Source: Hippophae tibetana | Taxonomy: Eukaryota > Streptophyta > Magnoliopsida > Rosales > Elaeagnaceae | NCBI GenBank assembly: GCA_037013495.1 | Contig: CM072804.1 | Span: forward strand, 35,752,501-35,816,500 | DNA length: 64,000 nucleotides | Direction of reading: 5' to 3' | Position numbers and translations under genes: made by a program | The notes under the pieces: model-generated | The model's database searches: none | Told to the model about the DNA's origin: nothing | What the model saw: only the letters and a program-made list of their open reading frames with translations | Part shown: piece by piece, positions 24,199 through 36,923 of the stretch | Layout: each line of letters begins with the position of its first letter | How positions within the stretch are numbered: the first letter of the stretch is position 1

Positions 24199-24201
24199 AA
24201 T

Positions 24202-25442
24202 GGAAATGCCCCTACTTTTGTACCATAGCCTCCATGCCCTATAAAAGTTTAAAATAATTAGTTTTTTATTAAATATTACAAAGAACAATAGAAGAAAATT
24301 AGCTAGCTATAACTCATACATTTCAGCAACTACTTTTGCATCTTTACTCAATTATATGGAAGTTAAGTTATAGTACCAAACATAATTTTCATATAGATCA
24401 AGGACTATCAACATATAATGATCTTGGCCTTGTTAAAACTTTAGTGACCAAGAGATAATCAACTTCCAATTTCAATGAAGTGTTAAGGCCCTATCACATA
24501 ATTTTTTAGCTTTGATGCTAACATTGCTTTTGATATTGATTGACAAATGGTGAATCATACAACATTGCTAAATGTGATATTTGATTAGCTTGAAGTCAAT
24601 AATAACATGCCCTATATAAAAGAAATATATATATATATGAATAATTAGATAATACAAATATAATTATGTGTTCTACATAAACAAAGTTATTTACTAATTG
24701 AGAACTCACCTTGTCCACACTTGAATTTTAAATCAATCATTTGAAATTCAAACAGTTGTAATATGCACTCAATTGATATATATGTTTGCCTAATGTCTAC
24801 ACTATAAATTTCTCTAGGAAGTGGCACAGTCCATCCATCATTTATACTAGTCTTGCTTGCAACAATAGTCATCAAAGAGCCAAGAATTTTGCTAATGTTT
24901 ATAGCATATTCATAACTATACTTCTCCTTGGATTCTTCTTGAATGACTTAGTGCACAATGATTGTTCACTAGACATAGATTAGCCATGAGATACTTGATT
25001 TGTATCTCTTAAATGTGCCACACTTACTAATTCTGGAATAATAGACTAAAGAAGAGGTATTATATATGTTAGTAACAATAAAAGAATAATAATATAATAG
25101 AAGTAGTAAAAATGTTTTATCTTAAGTAAAAACAATAATACCATATCAAAATTTATCACAACTTAATTCGAAGGTTAAGCCACATATTGTCCAATAGCTT
25201 CTTGGATTGTGGTAACATCAAAAGGAATAGGTAGTGGACAATGATGGAGCAATGATTGTTCAATTACTATTCATCAATAATTTGGCAAATATTATCATTT
25301 GATATTGCTAAATTATTGTACCATTCCAATAGCAACATAGTCCATAGATGATAGATGTTACAACAAACATATCATATTTTATAAAAAAAATTAATCATTA
25401 TATATAATAAAAAATACATATAATATACTATCTACATAAGCT
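24202..25442. other. Unassigned, possibly remainder of the outer CACTA element
   Basis: A 62-residue antisense frame (24687-24875) reads well but has no recognised domain. Short AT-rich runs are present. No LTR or CACTA right end was identified. Confidence 0.35.
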
Positions 25443-26310
25443 TTAAATCTTACCAAGTCAAGGCTAATAAGGTGGATTCTTCCTCTACAAAAATTTTACC
25501 CTAAAGTCAAGTACAAAAAAGGAAGTGAAAATGTAGTAGCATATCACCTCAATAGATTTATTCAAGAAGAGGAATGACTTCCAAGAAGAGAGGACTTTCC
25601 ATATGAGGAATTACATGAGACCACATTGTGGGCTATACTTAAAAGGTACAATGTCAACCACTAAGTCGCCAACCCTTATCACCCACAAACAAGTTGACAA
25701 GCTTAAGTATCCAACGGAGATATCAAATCCATAGTTGAAAATACAATAAAATCCAACAAAAAAGATTGAAGGTTGAAACTGGATGATGCATTGTGGGTAT
25801 ATAAAACTACATATAAAATACCAATTAGAATGCTTCCATTCCGAATGGTGTATGGTAAACCTTGTCAACTACTAGTTGAATTAGAGCACCGAGCATTTTG
25901 TACAATAAAATAATGTAACATGGACTTTGATGAAGCCAGAGGACACAAAAAATTACAAATGAAAGAGATAAAGGAATTTAGAAATGATGCATATAAAAGT
26001 TCAAAAGTTTACAAAGACAATACAAATGCATTTCATGATAGTATGATATCGAGGAGAGTATTCACCATTGGCAATAAAATTATCTTATTCCATTCATACC
26101 TTAAACTATTTCTAAGTAGGTTACATTCTCATTGAGTTGGTCTATTTATTATCACTAATATTTTCTCTCTTGGTGCAGTTGAAATATGAAGCCCAAGTAC
26201 AGTCAAAGAACTCAAAGTGAATGGACACAAATTGAAGTCATACTATGAACCTTTTGCACCAGACAATATAAAGGAGGTGGCTCAATATGAACCAATAGAT
26301 TTTGATGATT
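25443..26310 (+). pseudogene. Athila-like integrase fragment
   Basis: The plus strand begins with the end of RNase H (LIRWILPLQKF, KYKKGSENVVA). It then jumps to the integrase core: VANPYHPQTS, KLDDALWVYKTTYKIPI, FRMVYGKPCQLLVELEHRAF. The frame at 25920-26135 continues DFDEARGHKKLQMKEIKEFR, NDAYKSSKVYKDNTNAFHD, and KELKVNGHKLKSYYEPF follows. These are hallmarks of Athila-type integrase C-terminal parts. The zinc finger and first catalytic Asp are missing, so an internal deletion lies near 25600. Many stops. Confidence 0.9.
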
Positions 26311-27430
26311 AAAGAAATATAAGAGGAAAAGTCAGGCTAAGGTATTTAAATCGAGTGCTTTGTGGGAAGCAACCTACTAGATTTGTTTTCCACTCCCTTT
26401 TTCTTATTTTTACATTAAATATATACATGTACTTACATTGAGGATAATGTAAGAATTAGGAGTGGGGGGAGTGTTAACACAACATTATCTTTATTTTTTT
26501 AATGCTTTATTAGTTTACCATGTTTTAGAATACATGTTTTAAGATTAGTATGCTCAAGGTATCATATTTTTTTATTTTTAGTATTTATTTATTGCATTCC
26601 TTAGGATAGTTAGAATTAAAAGACGGACTTGGAAACAATCACATGTTCTCTCTTTGTTTTTTGGTATCTGTGATGAAATAAGCTAAAGAATGTTAGGTCA
26701 AAAAGGATTGTGAATGTTCATAGAATCTGGACCTTACTCTTAAGTGAAGGTAACTTTATGATTAATTTTCTCAAAACTTGCATGCATAATAGCTAAATTA
26801 GTAATAGAATAATTTATATGCATAAATTTATGAAAAATGTTGTTAATCCCTTGAAACTCTTCTATACATTCAATGACTAAGAATATGTTTCTAGAACCTT
26901 TCTTTAAATTTATCATGATGAATGCTAAATGTATTTCTTGAAAAATAATTAAGGAAATCGGATTAACTTCTTTAGCTAAATTGTCATACGCTTAATGTTA
27001 TTGTTCTTTCAAGAACAATCCTTCTAGATAACCAATTTAAGCCTGCATAAGTCAATTATTTGTACCCACCGTTACCCATTGAATTAAACACATTGGATAT
27101 ACCCTACTATTCAAGAAATGTGGAGTTGTACAAAAAGAGAATAGATTCTATGAAAATACTAGAATAAGATTTAGAGTGTAAGTTGTGCAATAGTTAATTA
27201 AATGTCCCACCCACATATAAAAAATATAATAATAATAATAAGAGTACAAGTTGAAAATAATTATAAAATGGATTGTGTGTTAAAAAATAAAAAGTGGCAA
27301 AAATGAAAGAAAAGAAGCCAAATATGATTTTTGGGCCCAAAACTAAGAAAAGAGATATTTTATACAAATTTTTAGATATCAATTTTATTAAATTTTTATA
27401 TATTTTATTATTATAATGAGAAAATATTAT
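26311..27430 (+). mobile_element. Athila 3' untranslated region, LTR missing
   Basis: After the ORF come the conserved GTGCTTTGTGGGAAGCAACC motif (26360) and ACATTGAGGATAATG with a following AGTGGGGGGAGTG purine block (26434-26474), characteristic of Athila elements. The region 26390-27400 is homologous in reverse to 29740-30480. The 3' LTR expected in plus orientation is absent; instead an LTR fragment of opposite orientation starts at about 27440. Confidence 0.72.
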
Positions 27431-27439
27431 TTATTTTGT

Positions 27440-27856
27440 ATATACTATGATAAATCCATGGTAACGATAAAAGAAAGGAGAAGAAATCTTAGAATTTAGG
27501 TTCTTCAATTTGATCTTCAACTCATTTGATTACCTCTTGAATTCTATTCTTAGTTCTTGCTTCCAGATTAATTCTATAAATTATGTATCTAAATCTGTAA
27601 ATTCTTATATTCCTTCTTATTTTGTATGACGTTGCTCTGTATTTATAAGAGAGAGAAAAATCAAATCAGAATGTAACCAGGATTGATGGTATTCTACTAG
27701 AGATAGAATTAGTATGCACCATATGTCAAAAAGACGAGATAAGAAATGATGGCTATAATGATAGGATAAGTAACAATGGTTGAAAGGATGGGATAATCTA
27801 CTATAGGAATAAGCTATGAAGTACATCCACTTCCTTTCTAAGTCAATCCATCTATC
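27440..27856 (-). mobile_element. Left part of an older LTR split by insertion
   Basis: It aligns in the same orientation with 28690-29110 and 32560-32960 (AAAGGAGAAGAAATC, ATTAATTCTATAA, ATCCACTTCCTTTCTAA-type blocks). Its continuation is found at 33089-33267, on the far side of the element at 27857-33088. Confidence 0.62.
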
Positions 27857-29251
27857 TGATAAAATTGAAAACACACAAATATACGTGATTATCTACAAGT
27901 GATAAGTAATTTTAAGAACAAAGGTTGTCGTGCCCACAAGAATTGGTAACAATATCTACACCTAATTACTAGCTCATTAGTAAGTTAATTAAAATTAAGA
28001 AAAAGTGATTTTTAGTATTTTTGAAACAAAAATTAAATCTAACACTTAAAATTAATAAGGATAAAAACAACATATAAATATTATAATAAAGATTCAAATA
28101 AAAGAATAGTTGCAAAATCTTTATCCACCACTAGCATGTATTAAAAATCAACAAAAGTACATCCTAATCTAATATTCTTTGATAATACCAACTTAGATAA
28201 ATTCAAAAGTGTAAAAAATTTCACCTCTACTTACTTATTCTTTGAATTAAACAAGCTTTTAATTCAAACTCTTTTAAATAGACAACCTAAAATAGGTTCT
28301 CTAAATTTAATCTATCAAAAGCATTCCATTTTAAGAAGCAAATTGGATCAAGATTAAACACATGTTTAATTATCTTAAACATTAATTCTCATTGCAATCA
28401 ATTTTTCACTAATTATTTAAATTGATTAAGCGATTACGTATCCAATCAACTAAATTAAATAAAGATAAGTTAATTTGATTATTTAATTTTACACTTAAAT
28501 AATTTAATAAATTCATACAAAAATTAAAACTGGGAATTAACACATAATCAAGAAGAATAGTTTATTAAAATATAAAGATCTTATTAAATATTACAATCCA
28601 TGTCTAAGGTTTTGAAATCACTCACAATCAATTATAAAATTAACTCCTCATAAAAAATAATAAATTAAGAAAATTATTCATGAAAACAATATAAGAAAGG
28701 AGAAAAAATATTAGGATATTTATCTTTAATTTTGTTTTTCAATTTCTTTGATTGCTTCTTGAGACTTCTTCTTCTCAATTATTGTCATGAGATTAATTCT
28801 ATAATTTTTTAATTTTTTTATTTTTTTCTCTTAAGTTTTGGAAAATTTTGATACTATCTCCATTTTCTAGGGTGTTATTTGGTATTTATATTGAGAACTT
28901 TTTTTATTTTAGAGTTGTATTAAGACTGGTACAAAAAAAAGGATAATTATCTCGCTCAAAAATCTCCCTCTGCACGACATTTCTGCCGCATCAAAAGGGT
29001 GAAGGCGTGAAAGTGAGATGGTGCTGATCCATTCAAGTGACATGTGTCCATCTTGTAATATATATTGTCTTGTTAAGAAAATCCACCTACTTTTCTAAAT
29101 ACATCTACTTATTAAATAAAAATTTCAAACAAAAATCTAAAAATAATAATATTTTTCAATAAATATAAAATAAATAACTTTAACTCATTATAATATATAT
29201 ATATATATATATATAAAGAAATTGATATATAAAAATGTGTATAATATAACA
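27857..29251 (-). repeat. 3' LTR of the 28-33 kb element
   Basis: It is bounded by TG at 27857 and AACA at 29251 (TGTT on the element strand), with purine-rich sequence AGGGGAATTTAA just upstream on the minus strand. It contains a (TA)n run at about 29188-29214. Confidence 0.72.
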
Positions 29252-30240
29252 CTTATTAAATTCCCCTACACCTACTACTTACTAAATTATGGTGTCAAAT
29301 TTTATAATATCATATATTGTCTCTAGTCATCCCTTTATTATAGTTACAATACAATAATCATGCTCATAATTTATATGTATGTATGTGTGTGATATAGTAT
29401 CAATTAACAATAGTTAAATTATCTGACATAAACAAGTTGAAATATTGTTCATCCCTATAAAGTATTACTATTCTTTTTTATGTTGCATTGGATAGTATAG
29501 ACTTTTCTTTAAAATTATATCTGCATTCACAAAATCATTCCTTAAAATCAAAAGGTCTTTCATTTGATTATAATATGGATATGCTTATTGATTCAATCAA
29601 ATGAAAGGATAAAAGAAGAAACAAAAGTTCATAAATCCATAGAGTAAGAGAAAGATACATATAAATAATATTGTCATAAGATCAATTATATCAATAAAAT
29701 ATTATCAAATTTCATTGTTTTGGACCGACACATCATTATTGGCTTCTTTTCTTTTATTTTGTTATTTTTTGAATAACATAACTCTTTTGTAATTATTTTC
29801 AACTTGTCCCCTTATTATGATGATGATGATGATGATTATTATTATTATTAATTAGAGTACATATTGTAACATGGATTGTTTTCTATATATTGGACATTTA
29901 ATCAATTATAGCATAATTGATACTCTTAAATCTTATTCTAGCATTTTCATATAATCTATTCTCTTTTTGTGCAATTCTACTTTTCTTGAACTATAAGGTA
30001 TGGCCAATGTGTTTGGTTCAAAGGGTAAAGAGTTTGTACCAAACATTGGCTCATGTAAGCTCAAATTAGTTCTCTAAAAAATTGTTCTTCAAATAACAAC
30101 ATTAAGATTTAACCAAACATTGTTTAGCTAATTTCATCACAGATGCCAAAAAATAAAGAGAGAATATGTGATTGATTCTAAACTCGTCTATTAATCAAGA
30201 ATGAAATAAATAAATAAATATTAAAAAATGAAAAAAAATT
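29252..30240 (-). mobile_element. 3' untranslated region of the 28-33 kb element
   Basis: Noncoding. It is homologous in reverse to 26470-27400. It includes a short GAT/TTA trinucleotide repeat at 29818-29850. Confidence 0.65.
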
Positions 30241-31560
30241 GCTACATGAAACATACTAATCCTAAAACATGTATCCTAAAACATGCTAAAATAATAAAGC
30301 ATAAAAAATAGAGATAATAATGTGTTAACACTCTCTTACATCTAATTCTTACATTGTCTTCAATGTAAACACACACATTTATGTAATGTAAAAATAAGTA
30401 AAAATGGAGTAAAACAAAATTGGTAGGTTTCCTCCGACAAAGCGCTTGGTGTAACATCCTTAGCCTACTGCTACCACTTTTATCATCCACCATCATCAAA
30501 GATCTTGAAGTGTTTGATATCAAACTTCTAAGCTAGTAGTTCATTATTTACATCTTTACACCTTGATGGTAGTCTCCTTTGAAGAATACGAGACACATTC
30601 TCCCCTATAACTATCCCTTTGTTATCTTTAAGCCTGTCCTTGTTAAGAAAGATTTCCTTAAAGTACTTTTTATACCAAGGTTCCTCCTTAATATATTTCA
30701 TAAGAGGTATCTGAATCGACACCTTGGGGAGTGTCTCTAAATTTTCCTTTTCATGACTCTACTTCGCTGAATTGTCAAACCTATTAGAGAAATATAAAGT
30801 AGGATCATCAGTAAAAAATGAAGGTTTGATTACTAACTTTGGTGTCATATTGGATTTTTTGAGGTGATGGTCTTTTCCTACTCACTAATCTTTTCTTCAT
30901 ATATATCATTCGTATGGATTTTTTTAGGCTCTTTTAATTGCTTACCACTCTACATAATAATGGCATTGATGGTTTATCTAGGTTTAGCATCTATTTAGGA
31001 GGAGAACTCAACAATTTCCTATGCTTTTAGACTTTTCCCTATTTTATTGGGTAGAGTGGGTTGTGACATTGAGAATGGGAAGATAGGTGTCATGTTGAAC
31101 TCCTCTACTAGATTTCTCATTTAAATTTGGTTTACCAATATATTAAGATTTCTCCTTGAAATTTTATGTTCTTTGATAACTTGATGTGCTTGGTAGTCTT
31201 GTTGAAATTTCAAAGTGTTAACGACAATGGTATTGACTAAATCCTCAAGAGACTTACCTTGGGTGGTTAAAGTTGGTTATGGCATTGGGAATGAAAAATT
31301 AAGTGTGATATTGAAATTCTCTGCTAGATTTCGATATGAATAGCTTGAGTATTGATGATCCCACCATCTTGTATTATACATATTAGAATATAGATCATAC
31401 CTAGGCCTCTGGCTTTCAAATCCACCCATATCATTAGTGTAGTTCCAATTGTCTTATTGGTGCTCAAAGTGAGGTGCAAAAAATCCATTATATGTGGGTA
31501 TGTTGCATCCATATATATATTCATATTTCTTTGATATTCAACACTTCAAGAAAAAAAATT
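30241..31560 (-). pseudogene. gag-pr: gag C-terminus and protease start, with Athila post-ORF motif
   Basis: The minus strand from 31560 shows a gag tail with repeated QPTL blocks (about 31260 and 31060) and IIMSGKQLKEPKK-like sequence (30950), the segment before protease in Athila. The frame at 30528-30722 (SIQIPLMKYIKEEPWYKKYF, then ENVSRILQRRLPSRCKD) corresponds to the segment that in intact elements runs into protease (ILQRKLP). It then passes directly to LCRRKPTNF (30420-30445), the relic of the conserved motif after integrase, and ACATTGAAGACAATG. So everything from protease to integrase is deleted. Confidence 0.78.
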
Positions 31561-31702
31561 AGTACTCATAGATAAATAAAATAAATACAATAAAATAAAA
31601 TAAACTTAAAATTAAAAATTAATAAATCTAAACTTAAAATAAAACTAATAATAAAATAAATAAATAAAAATTAGCAATTATTAAAAGAATTGTTAAACCA
31701 AT

Positions 31703-31719
31703 CCTTGATAATTGTACCA
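31703..31719 (-). other. Degenerate primer-binding site (tRNA-Asp type)
   Basis: The minus strand reads TGGTACAATTATCAAGG six bases inside the LTR end, followed by ATTG as at 63008. Its position and partial match to TGGCGCCGTTGCCGGGG support the call. Confidence 0.6.
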
Positions 31720-31725
31720 AAAACT

Positions 31726-33088
31726 TGACCAATTGAAAACACGTAAGTATATGTGATCATGTACAAGTGATAAGTAATTAAAAAAAAGGTTGTCGTACCT
31801 ATGAGAATTAGTAAAAATATCTAATCCTAATAACTAGCTCATAGTAAGATAATTAAAATTAGAAAAAACGGTTTTTTATTGTTTTTGAAATGAAAATTAA
31901 ATCTAGCACCTAAAACTTAATAATGATAAAAACAAAATATAAATATTATGATAAGAATTTGAATAAAAGAATGATTGCATGATCATTATCTACTACAAGC
32001 ATGTATTAGAAATAAAAAAAATGTATCTTAATATCATATTCTTGGATTATACCAACTTAGAGAAATTCACAAACGCAAAGATCTCCACTACTTCTTATTT
32101 ATTCGTTAAATTAAACAAGCTCTTAATTCAAACTCTTTTTAATAGACAACCTAAAATAAGTTCTCTAAATTTAATTTATCAAAAGCAATCAATTTTAAGA
32201 AGAAAATTGGATCAAAGTTCAACACACAAGCTCGGTTTAATTATCTTGAGTATTAATTCTTATTGTAAGTAATTTTTCGCTAATTATTTAAATTAATCAA
32301 GTGATTTCATATCCAATCAACTAAATTGATTAAAAAAGAATTAATTTGATTATTTAATTGTATACTTAAATAATCTTCATATAAAAATTAAAACTAAGAA
32401 TTAATACATAATTAAGAAGAATAGTTAATTAAAATATTATAGATTTTATTAAATATTATAATTTATATCTAGGGCATTGAAATCAACCACAATCCATTAT
32501 AAAATTAACTCCTCATAAAAAACAATAAATTAATAAAATTATTAATGAAAACATAAATAAAGACAAGAAATCTTACAATTTGTTTCTTTAATTCTCCAAT
32601 TCAATTTCTCTAATTATTTCTTGAACCTTATTCGTCTTAATTGTTGTCTCTATTTTAATTCTATAATTTTCATATATTTTTAATTTTTTTCTTAATTTTT
32701 ATACAATTTTAATACTATTTCAATTTTATAGTGTTATTTTATATTTACATTTAGAAAATTAATCTACTTAAAGATTTGTATTAGAATTGCTATGCAAAAA
32801 AGGATAATTATATGGCGCGAAAATCTCGCTTTATGTGATACTTATGCTGAATCAAACAGGTTGAAGGCATAAAAGGGAGATGGTGCTAATTCACCTATAA
32901 TATATATTTTCTTATTAAGTAAATTTACCTACTTTTTTAAATACATCAACATATTAAATAAAAATCATAAAAAATTAATAAAATCTAAAATATCAATATT
33001 TTTCAATAAATGTAAAATAAATAATTTTAGCTCATTATAATAATAATATATATAACAATTAATATCTAAAAATGTATATGAAATAACA
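31726..33088 (-). repeat. 5' LTR of the 28-33 kb element
   Basis: It aligns along its length with 27857-29251, for example CAAGTGATAAGTAATT, TTCTCTAAATTTAAT and ATGGTGCT blocks. Its low-coordinate end is fixed by the primer site. The ORF at 31979-32272 (+) is antisense LTR sequence, not a gene. Confidence 0.74.
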
Positions 33089-33267
33089 CTTATCGTTATC
33101 AAATAAAAACTTTAAAAAAATCCACAAAAATTTCAAAAAAAATCAAAAAATCTAGAAAATCAATATTTTTCAAATAAATACAAAATAAATAATTTCAACT
33201 CATTATAATAAGAAAAAAACTTATTTATATTTAAAGAAATTTATATTTAAAAATATATATAAAATAA
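33089..33267 (-). mobile_element. Right part of the older split LTR
   Basis: It resembles 32910-33088 (ATCAATATTTTTCAA, AAAATAAATAATTT, ATAACA-TTATC end). It reads as the continuation of 27440-27856 after removal of the inserted element. A simple tandem duplication of the LTR end is an alternative explanation. Confidence 0.5.
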
Positions 33268-33654
33268 CATTTATCAATACATATACAAGAATATCAAACC
33301 ATATTATCATTTCATACTCAATTAAGTAAAATCAGAAAAATCAAAGTCATATTAAGTTTGAAGTTCATATTGATATACCATAATTATAATATGTAAATAA
33401 AACTATATATAAAGAGTAATAAAAGAGAAAACAAGTCATATTATCTATAAAATATATAAATATTATTCTAAACATCTCAGTATGGTTCGATTGTATACGA
33501 TTTTTTATATTAAAAATCAAAATTGATTGATTTTTGCTGATTTTTAAAAATACTTAATAAAATAAATCCTTATAGACCTAGGAAAATTGACAATATAATG
33601 TTCAATTTAGGTTTGGGTCATATGGCTCGGTTGGTTTACAAGTTTTCATGCCGA
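33268..33654. other. AT-rich noncoding DNA, unassigned
   Basis: No ORF, terminal repeat or RNA gene was recognised. Confidence 0.5.
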
Positions 33655-34332
33655 TCACTACCCATAAGTGCTACATGTTCCAACCCAAAAGGTCAATTTT
33701 ATTAGGAGTAACCCATGTCCTTATAAACTAATTTAGGTTATAATACTCCTTCTATATGAGAATCTTGTTTCCCTTTACCCATTACAATTTCCTCCCTCAT
33801 ACAAGTCCATATGCCTCTTCCTTAAACTATAAGACCCTCATTTAAACTCAACATGCTATCCCTCATTGTTGCCAATGTGGCAGAGGAGAGATGATACCAT
33901 ATTCCTTAGCACAACCCTAGGCTTACACTCTATGATCACTATATAGTGAGTTGGTCATGTCTTCAATATCTTAAGTGTTGTTCCGAGTTCACGCCACAAA
34001 CCTTTCCTAGCCCATTTGGGTGTTCGCTTCGCATACGCCTTGCCTAATTCGCTTGGCTCACTTTTTTCAATTAGGTCCATCCTTAGCATATAAAGGTCCA
34101 TTGTGTTCCTCCTTGGGAATTACCAAACAAAGCTATATCCCTTAACAATTTTTCAACAACTAGCTCTAATATCAATTTAGAGTAGCATAATAGGTTAATG
34201 GCCTATCATAAGTGCTACGAGGTACTAAGCCAAAACATAATCATATTGAGAAGAGTAACCCAAGTAATTATAAACCCATTTAGATTGTTATATTATTTCT
34301 ATGTAGGACTCTTTTTTTCCTTTTCCATTAAA
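33655..34332 (-). mobile_element. Candidate TRIM (miniature LTR retrotransposon)
   Basis: Two direct repeats of about 133 bp (33655-33786 and 34199-34332) share CATAAGTGCTAC, GAGTAACCCA and TATAAAC blocks. Between them lie about 410 bp with no ORF. On the minus strand a primer site TGATATTAGAGC (34163-34174) sits inside the high-coordinate repeat; it differs from TGGTATCAGAGC by two transitions. A purine tract GAGGGAGGAAATTG lies directly upstream of the low-coordinate repeat (33787-33800). This is the architecture of TRIM elements. The primer site is 24 bases from my repeat boundary, which is longer than usual, and no target duplication was seen. Confidence 0.55.
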
Positions 34333-36923
34333 AATACCATTTCATATAATTGAATCTAAATATCATCCTATCATTTAGGTAACAAAAATTAATTTTTTTT
34401 TGGGTCATGTGAACACCCTACATGACCAATTTAAGTGGTAGATTTAAAAAAATCGTGAAATTTCGTTGTATTTTTATTGCTTATGTGAAGTTCATTTAAT
34501 AAAAAAATGTTAATTTATATAATTTAAATAATAATGATTGTATATTTATAACACTTATTAGGAGCTTGGTGGAAAATTTTGTCTCACTCAAAAGATAAGT
34601 GATAAATTTTTAGTAAATACAAAACTTTGATGGTACATTTATTAGTTTAGCATATGATAATGTTCAAAATTATAAAAAACAATAAAATGGTATAGATGAT
34701 TTTTTACATTTTTTGATCATTTTTGCCCAAATAACAAACACTCACCACAAAACTCACAAATTCATACCCATAAAAATCTAAAAACCTCTACTATATGATT
34801 TCAAAAAAATGAGAACAATCTATAAAGTTCCTATAATCATTTTTGGCAATCCCACCGAAGTTCTAGCAACCATCAATGACAACCTCAATAGGGTTTTTGG
34901 TGACCATTTTCAAATGTAATGTCTTATATAATTTTAGGAAAATATGTGTTTGTTTGGATAATTGAGCTCAGAAAATATAAAACTTAGAAAATGTGTGGAA
35001 TACTATGTTTAAGGGACGATGCTCCAATTATTCTATATATTGACAATAATGGTACACATGGAATTACATTATTAGTTAAATATGTGGCTCATATAAAACA
35101 AAGATATAAAATAGGGTTTGGATTGTTATATGTATGACCACGTGTGTATAAGGTGGTAGGATGATGGTGTAGATGGAGTTAAGCATACTCTTGTTCTACT
35201 AAGTATTAACTTATGATGGTAGTATTGGTTTTTTATTGAAGTTTTTTGATAAAAATAAAATCTTTAAAAAAAAAAAGTTATAGAAGTTTATGGTATTGGA
35301 AAATGAAAAATTATCCGAATAAGATCTTGATGATATTTATAATCTAATAATGTTCTACTTTGTAATTATATTACCTTTTGTTGTTTGATAACAATTGTTG
35401 GAACTTTCAAGCTTCCAAATCTTTATCCCAATGAGGATGAACAAGATAGATGGGTATTCTTGCAATCGCTAAGTTGAACAAAAATTTATTCAAGTTCTCT
35501 AACTTGAACTCACATACGCATGAATAGTTTGTTCTCTAAAAACAATTTTGATTCAGGAACCACTTTCTTGAATTGTATGACTTTGAGATGAAATTTATCT
35601 CAAAGAATTCTCTTTATTAAGTGTGTGAATTTTTCTCCAAAAATTGCACTGTATTGGCCAACCATGAAAGGGAGCATAGAGTGTATTTATATGATGCCTA
35701 TTTGACCTAGTTTGATTTAGAGGAGGACTTCTAAATGATCTCCAATTAAAAACCCTACAAAAATTTAAATTGTTTGCCTCTGAGAATCATCCCAATTTAT
35801 TTAGCCATCCATGCCACATGTAGAAGTTGCCCTCCTATTTGTGTGCTATAATTTAATATAATTAATTATATTATATTATAAATCCATGTATCAAATCTAA
35901 TTAAACATACTAAAATGCCATTACTTGTTCTACAAGCACTTAAATGCTTACCAAAAATTTTAATTTATATTTTAATATTTTTAATTAATTCAAATAATTA
36001 TTTAATCCAACTAAATAATATTTAATCAATTACATTGATTAAATGTTCATGTCAAATTATCATTTTATCCTTACATATTTATTTAAAATTTATGACCTTT
36101 ATAAAATATTCTACTAAATAAATATGTATATTGATCATTTAATTAAACAATTTCAAGTTAATTATTCATATTTATCTTGGAAGTAATATCTTTCGGGCAT
36201 TGTTATGGAGCATATTTGAATATAGATGTAACTATGAATTCAAGCTTAAATAAAGCATTAATACATTAGTTAATTCCTTAATTAATAGTTAATCTTTATT
36301 AATTTATATCACTCTATTATAGAACGAAGAATGAAACTTTGAATATCATAACTGTTATTTATCCATCATTATGTATATAACTAATCTATTGATATAACCA
36401 TTAAGTGTAGTCCAATCCTCCACGTTTAGTTTTTAATACAACTAATGTAATTAAGTTAGTTTTACCTTTTCTATTACATTTTTTCCTTGAGTACTCACAA
36501 TGCATATAAATAACTATCTATAATCATATTATATGTTGCACATAGTTATTTAAGCTCATGATCTCTAAAAAGGGAAATGCTATCTACCATTTGTGAACAG
36601 ACAGAGCAGATTCATAACCTCTTATTCCACCATACATGACCTCTTAAGCCTACTAGTATGAGCATAATCGAGTTAGTAAAATATGTAGGTGCTATAACAA
36701 GAGGCTAACTAAATCACTCAAGATTAATATCATCTTTCACATGATCATCAAGTGAAATATTAGAAGCATTGGTGGAAAAATATCTATTAATAGTGTTTTG
36801 GTCATATCCAATACAATCAACTATTATAGAAAGTATCCCTCGACTACATGTCTCAAGATAAGGGTCAGTTAATTCCAAATGGATACTAGTGCAACTTAAT
36901 TAAATATCTCCATTATGAATTTT
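34333..36923. other. AT-rich noncoding DNA, possibly an unpaired LTR
   Basis: No coding domain was recognised. The antisense strand near 35683 has a TATA-like CATATAAATACA. The stretch 35390-36900 has the feel of an LTR but lacks a recognisable partner or defined ends. Confidence 0.35.

Larger units (their letters stand above)
27857..33088 (-). mobile_element. Athila-like element, internally deleted, 5.2 kb
   Basis: Direct LTRs at 27857-29251 and 31726-33088 enclose 2.5 kb. On the minus strand the order is 5' LTR, diverged tRNA-Asp-type primer site, gag C-terminal half with protease start, the Athila post-ORF motif, the 3' untranslated region and the 3' LTR. RT, RNase H and integrase are absent. 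Flanks CTATC (27852-27856) and CTTATC (33089-33094) are consistent with a decayed target duplication. The element sits inside an older LTR of related type. Confidence 0.78.

Noticed and set aside
31979-32272. 97-residue plus-strand ORF
   Set aside because: It is antisense to the 5' LTR of the 28-33 kb element; the other LTR copy does not keep it open.
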